Under the pieces are notes generated by a model. That model was given only the letters and a program-made list of their open reading frames with translations. It had not been told where the DNA came from and made no database searches. The position numbers and the translations under genes are program-made. Shown here in pieces: positions 34,765 through 43,418 of a stretch of DNA of 64,000 nucleotides. The stretch is from Nocardioides agri (GTDB taxonomy: Bacteria > Actinomycetota > Actinomycetes > Propionibacteriales > Nocardioidaceae). The stretch spans positions 3,063,669 to 3,127,668 of the forward strand of contig NZ_JACEIC010000002.1 of the NCBI RefSeq assembly GCF_013778305.1. Direction: 5' to 3'. How positions within the stretch are numbered: the first letter of the stretch is position 1; each line of letters begins with the position of its first letter.

Positions 34765-36324
34765 ATGCGCAACTCGGTGCGCGTCCTCGTCATCGCGCTC
34801 GGCCTCGCTCTCGGGCTCGGCAACCCCACACCAGGAGAGGCCGGTCGGCCGCAGCTGGAGAAGGAGCGGCACGGTCACGTGCTCGAGCGGTACGCCGCCG
34901 ACACGTGGCGGTCGGTGGCCGCCATGGTCGACCCGCGGACCGGTCTCCCGGCGGACAACGTCGGCGGCGACCTGGCCGCCGGCAGCCGCTCGGCGTTCAC
35001 CTCCCCCACCAACATCGGCGCCTACCTCTGGAGCACGGTCGCGGCCCGCGACGTGGGGCTCCTCCACCGGCGCGAGGCGCACCAGCGCCTAGCGCAGACG
35101 CTGGCGACCGTCGCCACGCTCGAGCGACACGACGCGTCGGGCATGTTCTACAACTGGTACAGCCCGACCACCGGCGAGAAGCTGCGGGCCTTCCCCGACA
35201 GCGGCGACCGGATCAAGCCGTTCCTGTCCAGCGTCGACAACGGATGGCTCGCGACCGCGCTGCTGCTGGTCTCGCGCGCCGACCCGTCGCTGAAGCGGCA
35301 GGCCGACGCGATCCGCACCGGCATGGACTTCGGCTGCTACTACAACCCGGCCGAGGGCAACGGCGGACCGACGCCCGGAGGCCAGATCCGCGGCGGCTTC
35401 TGGGACGAGGACCCGGCCGAGGCCGCCGCGGTGCGCGGTGACTACTGCGGCATGGGCACCGACGTCTGGTACACCGGCCACCACTACGGAGCCTTCAACA
35501 CCGAGCCGCGCATCGCCTCCTACCTCGGCATCGCGGCCGGCCAGATCCCGGCCAAGCACTACTTCGGGACGTTCCGCACCTTCCCCGACACCTGCGACTG
35601 GTCGTGGACCGAGACCAAGCCGGTCGGGGCGTGGCGCACCTACACCGCCGACGGTGAGCCGATGCAGGTCTTCGAGGGCGCGCTGCCCTACCGCGGCCAG
35701 CACCTCGTGCCGACCTGGGGCGGCAGCATGTTCGAGGCCCTCATGGTGCCGCTCTTCGTCCCCGAGGAGCAGTGGGGGCCGCGGTCGTGGGGCGTCAACC
35801 ACCCGGCATACGTGCGCGGCCAGATCGAGCACGGGCTCGACGAGGCAGGCTACGGCTACTGGGGCTTCTCGCCGTCCAACAACCCGGCCGGCGGATACCG
35901 CGAGTACGGCGTCGACCAGCTCGGCCTCGATGGCGCGGGCTACACCAGCGACCAGGAGCGCACGACCGTCGACCAGCCCTACGAGGGCTGCCGCGCGGGC
36001 TCGCCGCCCCCCACGACGTACGGCGACGGCGTGGTGACGCCGCACGCGTCCTTCCTCGCCCTGCGCTACGCGCCGAGGGCGGCCCTGGCCAACCTCGCGA
36101 ACATCGCCCGCGACTTCGACGCGTACGGCAAGGGCGGCTTCTACGACGCGGTGGCCGTCCGCAGCGGCCAGGTGTCGCAGCGCTACCTCGCGCTCGACCA
36201 GGGCATGGTCATGGCGGCGCTCGGCAACGCCCTGGCCCACGACGACATGCGCCGCTACGTCGCGCGCGGCGCGATGCGGCACCAGCTCGAGCCGCTGATG
36301 GCGCAGGAGGTCTTCACCCGATGA
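34765..36324 (+). CDS. Secreted glycoside hydrolase of the glucoamylase/GH144-like (PF10091) type
   Basis: A 519-residue protein with an N-terminal signal (MRNSVRVLVIALGLALGLG, cleavage near GEA) and an (alpha/alpha)6-barrel-like body. The C-terminal region DGVVTPHASFLALRYAPRAAL, GKGGFYDAVAV and QRYLALDQGMVMAALGNAL matches the PF10091 signature seen in GH144 endo-beta-1,2-glucanases and relatives. Ribosome-binding site AAGGAGAT at 34752-34759. Its coupling to a sugar ABC importer and GH39 gene suggests it releases oligosaccharides for import. The glycan itself is not known, and assignment to a GH family is inference. Confidence 0.75.
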   Translation: MRNSVRVLVIALGLALGLGNPTPGEAGRPQLEKERHGHVLERYAADTWRSVAAMVDPRTGLPADNVGGDLAAGSRSAFTSPTNIGAYLWSTVAARDVGLLHRREAHQRLAQTLATVATLERHDASGMFYNWYSPTTGEKLRAFPDSGDRIKPFLSSVDNGWLATALLLVSRADPSLKRQADAIRTGMDFGCYYNPAEGNGGPTPGGQIRGGFWDEDPAEAAAVRGDYCGMGTDVWYTGHHYGAFNTEPRIASYLGIAAGQIPAKHYFGTFRTFPDTCDWSWTETKPVGAWRTYTADGEPMQVFEGALPYRGQHLVPTWGGSMFEALMVPLFVPEEQWGPRSWGVNHPAYVRGQIEHGLDEAGYGYWGFSPSNNPAGGYREYGVDQLGLDGAGYTSDQERTTVDQPYEGCRAGSPPPTTYGDGVVTPHASFLALRYAPRAALANLANIARDFDAYGKGGFYDAVAVRSGQVSQRYLALDQGMVMAALGNALAHDDMRRYVARGAMRHQLEPLMAQEVFTR

Positions 36325-38168
36325 CGGACGCGCAGCGCGATGCCAGGGCCGACTGGGAGTCACGGATCGGTCTGCGGACCGGCGTCGCCTTCGCCGGCAA
36401 CGCCCCCGAGCTCCCGCCGCCCGACGGGCTGGTCGCCGTCCCCGGCGGGTCGCAGGTGACGCTGGACTGGAAGCCGGTCGACGGCGCCGTGGGCTACCAG
36501 GTGCACGTCGCCGACGGACCGCGCGGACCGTGGGCGGAGCTCGACCACGCCGGCCGCGACGTGCTCGCGGTGCCGCACCCGCCGTACGTCGACACGACGG
36601 GGGAGCCAGGCGCGGAGCGGTGGTACGCCGTCGCGTCGCTCTCCGACGTGTACGTCGTGGGGGAGCTGTCGGAGCCGGTCTCCGCGGTGCCGCTGGCGAC
36701 GGCGGGGCCGGTCGTCCTCGACGTCGACGCGGCCTCCGACCTGGGGGAGCTGGACCGGCCGTGGCGGCCGATGATCGGCGCCGAGCACCTCTCCCACGCG
36801 CTGTCGACCGACACGACCGGCGGCCGGGTCGTCGGCGAGGAGCTGTCGTCGGCGCTGCGCGCCGCGCACGACGAGCTCGGCGTCACGCACGTCCGCGCCC
36901 ACGCGATCCTCTGCGACGACCTCGCGGTCTACCGCGAGCCCGACGGCCCTGACGGGGACCCGGTCCACGACTTCTCGGGCGTGGACCGGGTCTTCGACCA
37001 CGTCCGGTCGCTGGGCCTCTACCCGGTCGTGGAGCTCTCCTTCATGCCGCACGACCTGGCCTCGGACCCGTCGAAGACGGTCTTCGAGTACGGCGCGATC
37101 GTCTCGCCGCCCAGGGACTGGGGCCGCTGGCACGACCTGGTCCGAGACCTCACCGCCCATCTCGTGGAGCGCTACGGCGACGAGGTCGTCGAGCGCTGGT
37201 CCTTCGAGGTGTGGAACGAGGCCAACCTCGAGGTCTTCTGGTCCGGCACGCCCGAGGAGTACCTCCAGCTCTACGACGTGACGGTCGCCGCGGTGCGCTC
37301 CGTCGACGACCGGCTGGTCGTCGGCGGCCCGTCGTCGGCGGCGGCGGGCTGGGTCGAGGAGCTGCTCGCGCACGCCGAGGAGGCCGACGTGCCGGTCGAC
37401 TTCGTGTCGACGCACACCTACGGCTCGCCGCCGCTCGACTTCCGCCCGACGCTCGCGCGCTACGGCCGGGCGGGCACCCCGATCTGGTGGACGGAGTGGG
37501 GCGTCACGCCGACCCACTTCAACGAGGTCAGCGACGCGGTCTTCGCGGGCACGTTCCTGCTGCGCGGCATGGCCTCCTCGATGGGCCGGATCGAGGCGCT
37601 GTCCTACTGGGTGGTCTCCGACCACTTCGAGGAGCTCGGCCGACCGCCGGCCCTGCTGCACGGGGGATTCGGGCTCCGGACCGTCGGCGAGCTGCGCAAG
37701 CCGCGATGGTGGGCGCTGGCCATGCTGGAGCGGCTCGGTGCACGCCGGCTGGCGGTGACGCTGACCGGTGACGGGGGCGGATCCCTGGTCGAGGCGCTCG
37801 CGGCCGCATCGGGCTCGGAGACGACCGTGCTGCTCTGGAACCTCACGCTCGACCAGACGAAGGCGGCCGGATCCGACGCGCTGGCCCGGTCGGTCGAGGT
37901 CCGGGTGAGCGGCCTCGCTGCGGGCACGACGTACACCCTGCGGCACGAGCGGGTCGACCAGCACCACTCCAACGTCGCCGCGGCGTGGGATCGGCTGCGG
38001 GAGGACGGCCAGGACTGGCCGGACGAGGAGCAGTGGGTGCAGCTGCGGGCCGCCGACCGGCTCGACCACGCCGAGCCGGAGCGCGAGGTCACCGCCGACG
38101 GCAGCGGCGTCGTCACCGTCGAGGTGGAGCTGCCGATGCCGGCGATGAGCCTGCTGACGCTGTCCTGA
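36321..38168 (+). CDS. Intracellular GH39-like glycoside hydrolase with N-terminal fibronectin-type domain
   Basis: A 615-residue enzyme without a signal peptide. Residues about 30-125 form a fibronectin III-like domain; the TIM barrel (about 145-480) shows GH39/clan A catalytic motifs: acid/base Glu300 in WNEANLE and nucleophile Glu392 in WWTEWG, with a C-terminal beta domain. GH39 members are xylosidases, iduronidases and others. Its start overlaps the preceding secreted hydrolase (ATGA), so imported oligosaccharides are probably cleaved by it inside the cell. Confidence 0.85.
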   Translation: MTDAQRDARADWESRIGLRTGVAFAGNAPELPPPDGLVAVPGGSQVTLDWKPVDGAVGYQVHVADGPRGPWAELDHAGRDVLAVPHPPYVDTTGEPGAERWYAVASLSDVYVVGELSEPVSAVPLATAGPVVLDVDAASDLGELDRPWRPMIGAEHLSHALSTDTTGGRVVGEELSSALRAAHDELGVTHVRAHAILCDDLAVYREPDGPDGDPVHDFSGVDRVFDHVRSLGLYPVVELSFMPHDLASDPSKTVFEYGAIVSPPRDWGRWHDLVRDLTAHLVERYGDEVVERWSFEVWNEANLEVFWSGTPEEYLQLYDVTVAAVRSVDDRLVVGGPSSAAAGWVEELLAHAEEADVPVDFVSTHTYGSPPLDFRPTLARYGRAGTPIWWTEWGVTPTHFNEVSDAVFAGTFLLRGMASSMGRIEALSYWVVSDHFEELGRPPALLHGGFGLRTVGELRKPRWWALAMLERLGARRLAVTLTGDGGGSLVEALAAASGSETTVLLWNLTLDQTKAAGSDALARSVEVRVSGLAAGTTYTLRHERVDQHHSNVAAAWDRLREDGQDWPDEEQWVQLRAADRLDHAEPEREVTADGSGVVTVEVELPMPAMSLLTLS

Positions 38169-38266
38169 CCGGACCACCCCGCGAGGGTTTTGGGCGTTTC
38201 GGTCGAAGCGGGGGTGCCGCTGGTCCTAGCCTCGAGTGTCTGCCCACTCCGACGTGAGGACACCCC

Positions 38267-38806
38267 ATGACCGAGAGCAACGACCCCACCGGCTCCGCTC
38301 CGGAACCGGCCGCGGCTCCGCCGCCGCCCGCGCCGGAGGCCGGCACTCCCGCGCCGCCGCCGGCACCGTACTCCGCACCGCCCGCGGCCCCGGTCCCCAC
38401 CGCTGCCGCGCCGCTCGCGCCGATGGCCGGGCCGGCCGACGGCCCGATCGGGCAGGTGCGCAGCACCGGGACCTGCGTGCTGCTGACGATCGTGACGCTC
38501 GGCTTCTACACCTGGTACTGGTGGTACAAGACGCACGACGAGATGAAGCAGCACACCGGCAACGGGCTGGGTGGTCCGGTCGCGCTGATCCTCGCGATCT
38601 TCGTTGGCATCGTGATGCCCTTCTTCAGCTCGAGCGAGGTCGGCCAGCTCTACGAGCGCAAGGGCCGGCCCAAGCCGGTCAGCGGCACCACCGGGCTGTG
38701 GTACCTCCTGCTCGGATGGTTCTTCTTCGTCGGCGCGATCGTGTGGTTCGTCAAGACCAACGGCGCGCTCAACGAGTACTGGCGCTCGCAGGGCGCCCAG
38801 GGCTGA
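38267..38806 (+). CDS. DUF4234 membrane protein with Pro/Ala-rich N-terminus
   Basis: A 179-residue protein: a low-complexity Pro/Ala-rich N-terminal half (residues 8-55) and a membrane domain with about three helices. GFYTWYWWYKTHDEMKQHTG matches the DUF4234 core, and the end NGALNEYWRSQG is characteristic. Function is unknown. A long hairpin follows the stop. Confidence 0.8.
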   Translation: MTESNDPTGSAPEPAAAPPPPAPEAGTPAPPPAPYSAPPAAPVPTAAAPLAPMAGPADGPIGQVRSTGTCVLLTIVTLGFYTWYWWYKTHDEMKQHTGNGLGGPVALILAIFVGIVMPFFSSSEVGQLYERKGRPKPVSGTTGLWYLLLGWFFFVGAIVWFVKTNGALNEYWRSQGAQG

Positions 38807-38813
38807 TCCCGGT

Positions 38814-38853
38814 TTGGCCATGCGGGGTCCGGGTACGGGCCCCGCATGGCCAA
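38814..38853. terminator. Hairpin that contains the start codon of the next gene
   Basis: Arms TTGGCCATGCGGGG (38814-38827) and CCCCGCATGGCCAA (38840-38853) are perfect over 14 bp with a 12-nt loop. It follows the DUF4234 stop and its second arm holds ATG 38846 of the glucoamylase gene. It looks like a terminator for the upstream gene overlapping the downstream translation start. Confidence 0.6.
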
Positions 38854-40972
38854 CCGTCTGCTCGGGGCGGTCGCGGCCGCCACCGCCGCCACCCTCGCCG
38901 TCGCCCTCCTGCCCTCCGCGGGAGGGTCCGCGCCCGCGCCCGACCGGGGCGCGAAGTCCACCTGGACCGAGGCGGACAAGTCCGGCTTCGGCACCGCCCG
39001 CGACCGCGGCAGCAACGTCTGGTTCACGCTGCAGCAGGGCCGGGTCAGCGAGGTGTTCTACCCCGACCTGTCGACGCCCAGCGTGCGCTCGCTGGACCTC
39101 GTGGTCGTCGGCGACGGCTTCGTGGACCGGCCGTCGGGCACGGCGGAGGTGAGCCGCCCCGACCCGGCCAGCCTGCGCTACACGATCACCCACGAGCGTG
39201 CCGGCCGCTACCGGCTCACCCAGGAGATCGTCACCGACCCCCGGCACGACTCGCTCGTCGTGCGCGCCGACCTGGTGCCGCTCGACGGCGGCGACTACCG
39301 GCTGTACGCCGTGCACGACCCGGCGCTCGGCAACGACGGCATGGACGACCGGGCCCGCAGCCGGCCGCACGCGCTGGTCGCGACCGACGGCGACCTGGCG
39401 ACGGCGCTGGTGTCCAGGCCGGCGCTCCGGTCGACGACGAGCGGCCTCGCCGGCCGGCCGTCCGACCCGCTGCGCGACCTCGACGCCGGGCGCACGGCTG
39501 CCGGCCCCGGCAACGTCCGCCAGGCCGCCGAGCTGCCGCCCCGGGTGACGATCGCCCTCGGCTTCGGCCGGTCGGTCGCCGGCGCGCTCGGCCAGGCCCG
39601 TCGGACGGTGCGGACGGACTGGGCGACGACGCGCACGGCGTACGACCGTGGCTGGAACCGCTACGTCGAGGCGCTGCGCCCGCTGCCGTCCAGCGCCTCG
39701 GACATCCAGGACGAGTACCTCGCCTCGGCGCTGGTGCTCGCGGCGGCCGAGGACAAGCTGCACCCGGGCGCGTTCGTCGCCTCGCCGTCCGCGCCGTGGG
39801 TGTGGGGTGACGAGGTCAAGGACCTCTCGTCCCCGTCGGGCGCCTACCACCTGGTGTGGTCGCGCGACCTCTACGCGTTCGGCACGGCGCTGTGGGCGAT
39901 GGGCGACCGGGCGGCCGCGCGGCGCGCGGTCGACTGGCTCTTCGGCACCCAGCAGAAGCCCGACGGCTCGTTCCCCCAGAACTCCGACGTCGCGGGCACG
40001 CCGGTCTGGGGCAACCTCCAGCTCGACGAGGTCGCGTTCCCGATCGTCCTGGCCCGGCTCGTGGGCAAGCGCGATGCGGCCACCTGGCGCGGCGTGCGCA
40101 AGGCCGCGGAGTTCCTGGTGGGCTTCCGCTACGACGAGGAGGACCGCGCGGCGCCGTACACGCCCCAGGAGCGGTGGGAGAACCAGTCCGGCTACTCGCC
40201 GAGCTCGATCGCGGCCGAGGTCGCCGGGCTCGTGGCGGCGGCCGACCTCGCGCGGGCGCGGGGTCACCGCGACCTGGCCCGGACCTGGCTCGCGACCGCC
40301 GACCGGTGGCAGGCGAAGGTGAAGCGCTGGACGGTGACGACCAACGGCCCGCTCTCGGACCAGCCTTACTTCCTGCGGCTCACCAAGGACGGGCGCCCGA
40401 ACAGCGGGATGAAGTACGCGATGGGCGACGGCGGTCCGATGCAGATCGACCAGCGCCGGGTCGTGGACCCGAGCTTCCTCGACCTGGTGCGGCTCGGTCT
40501 CGTGCGGCCGGGCGACCCGGTCGTGCGCAACACGCTGTCGGTCGTCGACGACGAGCTGCGGGTGGACACCCCGAACGGACCGTTCTGGCGGCGCTTCAGC
40601 CACGACGGGTACGGCGAGACGCGCGCCGGCGGGGAGTGGGTCATCACCGACCCCGGGGCCAACCGCACCCTGGGCCGCGGGTGGCCGATCCTGACCGGGG
40701 AGCGCGGGGAGTACGCCGTCGCGGCGGGCGCGGACGGTGCGCCGTACCTGCGCGCGATGGCGGCGGCCGCCGGTCCGGCCGGGATGCTCTCCGAGCAGGT
40801 CTGGGACGGTCGGCCGCCGACCGGCTCGCCGTGCTGCCCGGCCGGTGAGGGCACCCGCGCCGCGACGCCGCTGGTGTGGTCGCACGCGCAGCTGGTGCGG
40901 CTCGCCTGGACGATCCAGGAGGGCCACCCGGTCGACCAGCAGGCGGTCGTCGCGGACCGGTACCTGCGCTAG
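38846..40972 (+). CDS. Secreted GH15 glucoamylase/glucodextranase-like enzyme
   Basis: A 708-residue exo-acting glucan hydrolase with a signal peptide (MANRLLGAV to about residue 28). The N-terminal beta-sandwich (about 35-270, glucodextranase N-like, FYPDLSTPSVRSLDLVV) precedes an (alpha/alpha)6 barrel with the GH15 general-acid motif RWENQSGYSPSS (Glu445) and late segment ATPLVWSHAQLVRLA. It is expected to release glucose from alpha-glucans or dextran-like substrates. Its stop shares the palindrome CTAG with the stop of the opposing gene. Confidence 0.9.
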   Translation: MANRLLGAVAAATAATLAVALLPSAGGSAPAPDRGAKSTWTEADKSGFGTARDRGSNVWFTLQQGRVSEVFYPDLSTPSVRSLDLVVVGDGFVDRPSGTAEVSRPDPASLRYTITHERAGRYRLTQEIVTDPRHDSLVVRADLVPLDGGDYRLYAVHDPALGNDGMDDRARSRPHALVATDGDLATALVSRPALRSTTSGLAGRPSDPLRDLDAGRTAAGPGNVRQAAELPPRVTIALGFGRSVAGALGQARRTVRTDWATTRTAYDRGWNRYVEALRPLPSSASDIQDEYLASALVLAAAEDKLHPGAFVASPSAPWVWGDEVKDLSSPSGAYHLVWSRDLYAFGTALWAMGDRAAARRAVDWLFGTQQKPDGSFPQNSDVAGTPVWGNLQLDEVAFPIVLARLVGKRDAATWRGVRKAAEFLVGFRYDEEDRAAPYTPQERWENQSGYSPSSIAAEVAGLVAAADLARARGHRDLARTWLATADRWQAKVKRWTVTTNGPLSDQPYFLRLTKDGRPNSGMKYAMGDGGPMQIDQRRVVDPSFLDLVRLGLVRPGDPVVRNTLSVVDDELRVDTPNGPFWRRFSHDGYGETRAGGEWVITDPGANRTLGRGWPILTGERGEYAVAAGADGAPYLRAMAAAAGPAGMLSEQVWDGRPPTGSPCCPAGEGTRAATPLVWSHAQLVRLAWTIQEGHPVDQQAVVADRYLR

Positions 40973-41586
40973 ACCCGCACCTCGATCTCGTCGCCGAGGC
41001 GCGCGCCGCCGAGGAGGTCGAGGTCGTCGCCGCTCCAGAAGCGGCCGGGGTCGTAGTAGTTGGTCGGGCGCTCGGTGCTCAGCAGGCCCATGGCCTTGTA
41101 GGTCGCCGCCACCACCTCGGCGCAGTAGGTGAGCTCGGCGGACGCCGCGCGGCGTACCCGCCCCTGCGCCCAGCGCCCGACGAGCTTGGCCGTCGACGGG
41201 AACGGCGTGCCGTCGAGGCGGGCGATGGTCTTGAGGACGGCGTCCTCCATCTCCTTGGTGACCGTCGCGTCGAGCTGGCGCAGCCAGGCCCGCTGCCCGT
41301 AGCGGCCGGTCCACTGGTCGACCGCCTCGCGCAGGTCGTGGAGCTGGACGCCGCGGTGGTGGCTGTCGCTCCACACGTCGCGCAGCCCCTTCCCGAGCTC
41401 GGCGTGCCACATCAGCGGCGGGAGGTCGTCGAGCACGACGGCCATGCCGACGTGGTTGACCGGCGCATTGGTGACGACCCGGATAGCGTGGTCCGCGGCG
41501 GACTGGCCGCGGAAGAGCCACAGGTCGCCGGTGCGGGTCAGCTCGACCGCCTCGTCGAGGGTCAGCCCGCTCGTCGGATACGTCAT
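40969..41586 (-). CDS. Permuted papain-like (YaeF/YiiX, C92-type) amidase/peptidase-like protein
   Basis: A 205-residue NlpC/P60-superfamily protein of permuted type. His45 in VNHVGMAVVLDD precedes Cys155 in LTYCAEVVAATYKAMG, the His-then-Cys order of the permuted members; the N-terminal GDLWLFRGQS strand is also typical. Relatives act on lipids, amides or peptides; no signal peptide is seen. It overlaps the converging glucoamylase gene by 4 bp (CTAG). Confidence 0.75.
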   Translation of the reverse strand: MTYPTSGLTLDEAVELTRTGDLWLFRGQSAADHAIRVVTNAPVNHVGMAVVLDDLPPLMWHAELGKGLRDVWSDSHHRGVQLHDLREAVDQWTGRYGQRAWLRQLDATVTKEMEDAVLKTIARLDGTPFPSTAKLVGRWAQGRVRRAASAELTYCAEVVAATYKAMGLLSTERPTNYYDPGRFWSGDDLDLLGGARLGDEIEVRV

Positions 41587-41596
41587 GGAGGTCCTC

Positions 41597-41758
41597 GTGA
41601 AGCTCTGGAAGGTGCTCGGCCTGGCCGGCCTGGCGGGCGTCGCCGCCTCGGGGGCCATCATTGCGCGCGACCAGCGGCAGCGGGCGCAGCTCACGCCGGA
41701 GCAGGTGCGCGACAAGCTGCACGAGCGGCTCGCGCAGTCCCCTCCCGACCCGGACTGA
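41597..41758 (+). CDS. Small membrane-anchored protein
   Basis: A 53-residue protein: one N-terminal hydrophobic helix (about VLGLAGLAGVAASGAIIA) then a charged helix (TPEQVRDKLHERLAQ). GTG 41597 is chosen because GGAGG (41587-41591) is 5 nt upstream; an ATG at 41585 lacks one. It is divergent from the C92-like gene, whose start lies 10 bp away. Function unknown; similar DRQRAQLTPEQVRDKL-type small proteins occur in actinobacteria. Confidence 0.65.
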   Translation: MKLWKVLGLAGLAGVAASGAIIARDQRQRAQLTPEQVRDKLHERLAQSPPDPD

Positions 41759-41851
41759 CCTCTCCCAGTCGGCTCCCAGCCACCCTCCAGCGGGGGCGCG
41801 CACGATGGGCGTGCTCGCCAAGGTGGCGGGCTGCCCACGAGAGGAAGAGCC

Positions 41852-41995
41852 ATGCGCAACCAGATGATCGAGCGGCGCCAGGCCTGGCGTGCCCTGTCGA
41901 GCCAGGACAAGCAGGAGCGGCTGCAGGCGGTCCGCCAGCAGCAGCAGAGACAGATCCAGTTCGAGATGCTCCGGATGTCGGCGCACGTCCGGTGA
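41852..41995 (+). CDS. Tiny basic protein, paralogue of the gene at 18295
   Basis: A 47-residue Arg/Gln-rich protein with a good ribosome-binding site (GAGGAAGAG at 41841-41849). It aligns without gaps over 25 residues to the 18295-18444 product: R-x-x-W-R-A-L-S-x-x-D-K-Q-x-R-L-x-A-V-R-QQQQ. It is probably an amphipathic helix-turn-helix. It is followed by the three-hairpin block. Function unknown. Confidence 0.65.
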   Translation: MRNQMIERRQAWRALSSQDKQERLQAVRQQQQRQIQFEMLRMSAHVR

Positions 41996-42007
41996 CGCCG
42001 CGCGCCG

Positions 42008-42071
42008 AGGGCCCGGGGCGTCGTACGAGGTGGTCGCTCCGGCGGCCGGTTGGTACGACGTCCCGGGCCCT
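42008..42071. repeat. Long inverted repeat I (18 of 19 bp)
   Basis: Arms AGGGCCCGGGGCGTCGTAC (42008-42026) and GTACGACGTCCCGGGCCCT (42053-42071) pair at 18 of 19 positions around a 26-nt loop, 13 bp after the stop of the tiny gene. It is a candidate terminator or the first of three hairpins in the block. Confidence 0.75.
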
Positions 42072-42111
42072 GCTGCTGTGTGGCCTCGCTGGGGCGTGTG
42101 GACGCCGCCGC

Positions 42112-42159
42112 GGACGTCATACGGTCGGTGTGTCCCCGTGCTCGAACCGTATGACGTCC
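42112..42159. repeat. Inverted repeat II (14 bp perfect)
   Basis: Arms GGACGTCATACGGT (42112-42125) and ACCGTATGACGTCC (42146-42159) are exact complements around a 20-nt loop. Confidence 0.75.
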
Positions 42160-42177
42160 TCGTGGTGGCTGCGTCGC

Positions 42178-42228
42178 ACCTGACCTGACGGTCGTGATCT
42201 CGCCGGTTCGGCGACGCTCAGGTCAGGT
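42178..42228. repeat. Inverted repeat III (11 bp perfect, nested small hairpin)
   Basis: Arms ACCTGACCTGA (42178-42188) and TCAGGTCAGGT (42218-42228) are exact complements; the loop itself holds CGCCG/CGGCG. It lies between the block above and the end of the converging acyl-CoA dehydrogenase gene (42261). The remainder of 41996-42260 shows no coding potential that I can support. Confidence 0.7.
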
Positions 42229-42260
42229 ACGACGGGGCTCAGACGCGGACGCGAGTGTCG

Positions 42261-43406
42261 CTACGGCAGCGGGTCGACCTCGTCGTACCCGCTCACGTTC
42301 GCGGCCAGCAGCCCCAGGTGGTGGTTGCCGTCGCCGAGCAGGTGGTCGAGCGCGGTGAGCCGGCTGGTGTAGGAGCCGATGGAGTACTCGGCCGTCATGC
42401 CGATGCCGCCGTGCAGCTGGATCGCCTCCTGGCCGATGTGCCGGCCGGCCCGGCTGACGCCGAGCGAGGCGCGGGCGGCCGCGACCGCGGCGTCCTCGCC
42501 GCCCTGCGAGTCGAGCACCATCGAGGCCCAGGTCGCCAGGCTGCGCGCCTGCTCGAGCGAGACGTACATGTCGGCGGCCCGGAAGGTGAGCGCCTGGAAG
42601 GTGTTGAGCGGTACGCCGAACTGCTTGCGGCTCTTGAGGTAGGCCGCGGTGGTCTCGAGCGAGAACTCCATCGCGCCCACGGCCTCGTTGCAGGCCGCGA
42701 TCCGCGCGATGTCGAGCACCCGGGCGATGATCCCGCTGCGGTCGCCCGCCTCGTCGCCGAGGAGGTCGGCAGGGGTGTCGGCGAACGTCACCTTCGCGGC
42801 GCGGCCGCCGTCGTGGGTGCGGTAGCCGTCACGGGTCAGGCCCGGCGCCTCGGCGGTCACCACGAAGAGCCCGGTGCCGCCGTCGGGGAGCGCGGCGGAG
42901 ACGATCAGCAGGTCGGCGCGCGCCCCGCCGAGCACCGGCTCCTTGACGCCGGCGAGCGTCCAGCCGTCGTCGCTCTGCGTCGCGGTCACCGCCGATGCGG
43001 TCGGCTGCCAGCGCGAGCCCGGCTCGGCGTGCGCGAACGCGAGCACCGACGCACCGGAGGACAGGTCGCCGAGCAGCCCGACCTTCTGCTCGTCCGAGCC
43101 GGCCGCGGCGACCAGGCCACCGGCGAGCACCACGGACGTCAGGAACGGCTCGGGCGCGAGCACGCGACCGAGCTCCTGGGCGACGATGCCGATCTCGACG
43201 GCGCCGGCGCCCATGCCGCCGTGCTCCTCGTCGAACGGCAGCCCGAGGATGCCCATCTCGGCGAGCTGGGTCCACACCTTCTCGCTGAAGCCGGGGTCCT
43301 CGGCGACGGTCCGCCGCCGGGACTCGAAGTCGGAGTAGGCCCTGCCGACCAGGCCGCGGACGGCCTCGCGCAGCGCCTGCTGCTCCTCGTCGTAGTTGAA
43401 GTCCAT
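42261..43406 (-). CDS. Acyl-CoA dehydrogenase, second subunit of an adjacent pair
   Basis: A 381-residue flavin-dependent dehydrogenase. N-terminal helical domain, middle beta domain and C-terminal helices are complete; the C-terminal segment reads LHGGIGMTAEYSIG. The position equivalent to the catalytic Glu of medium-chain enzymes is not an obvious YEG motif. It lies 12 bp after its partner, with ribosome-binding site GAGGAGG. Mycobacterial sterol-catabolic enzymes encoded by such adjacent pairs are alpha2beta2 heterotetramers, a reasonable model here. Confidence 0.9.
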   Translation of the reverse strand: MDFNYDEEQQALREAVRGLVGRAYSDFESRRRTVAEDPGFSEKVWTQLAEMGILGLPFDEEHGGMGAGAVEIGIVAQELGRVLAPEPFLTSVVLAGGLVAAAGSDEQKVGLLGDLSSGASVLAFAHAEPGSRWQPTASAVTATQSDDGWTLAGVKEPVLGGARADLLIVSAALPDGGTGLFVVTAEAPGLTRDGYRTHDGGRAAKVTFADTPADLLGDEAGDRSGIIARVLDIARIAACNEAVGAMEFSLETTAAYLKSRKQFGVPLNTFQALTFRAADMYVSLEQARSLATWASMVLDSQGGEDAAVAAARASLGVSRAGRHIGQEAIQLHGGIGMTAEYSIGSYTSRLTALDHLLGDGNHHLGLLAANVSGYDEVDPLP

Positions 43407-43418
43407 CTCGGAGCCTCC

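Noticed and set aside
37604-41986. A 1460-codon open frame on the minus strand
   Set aside because: It runs antisense through GH39, DUF4234 and GH15 genes. Only its part from 41586 downward coincides in region with a real gene, and that gene is in a different, shorter frame.
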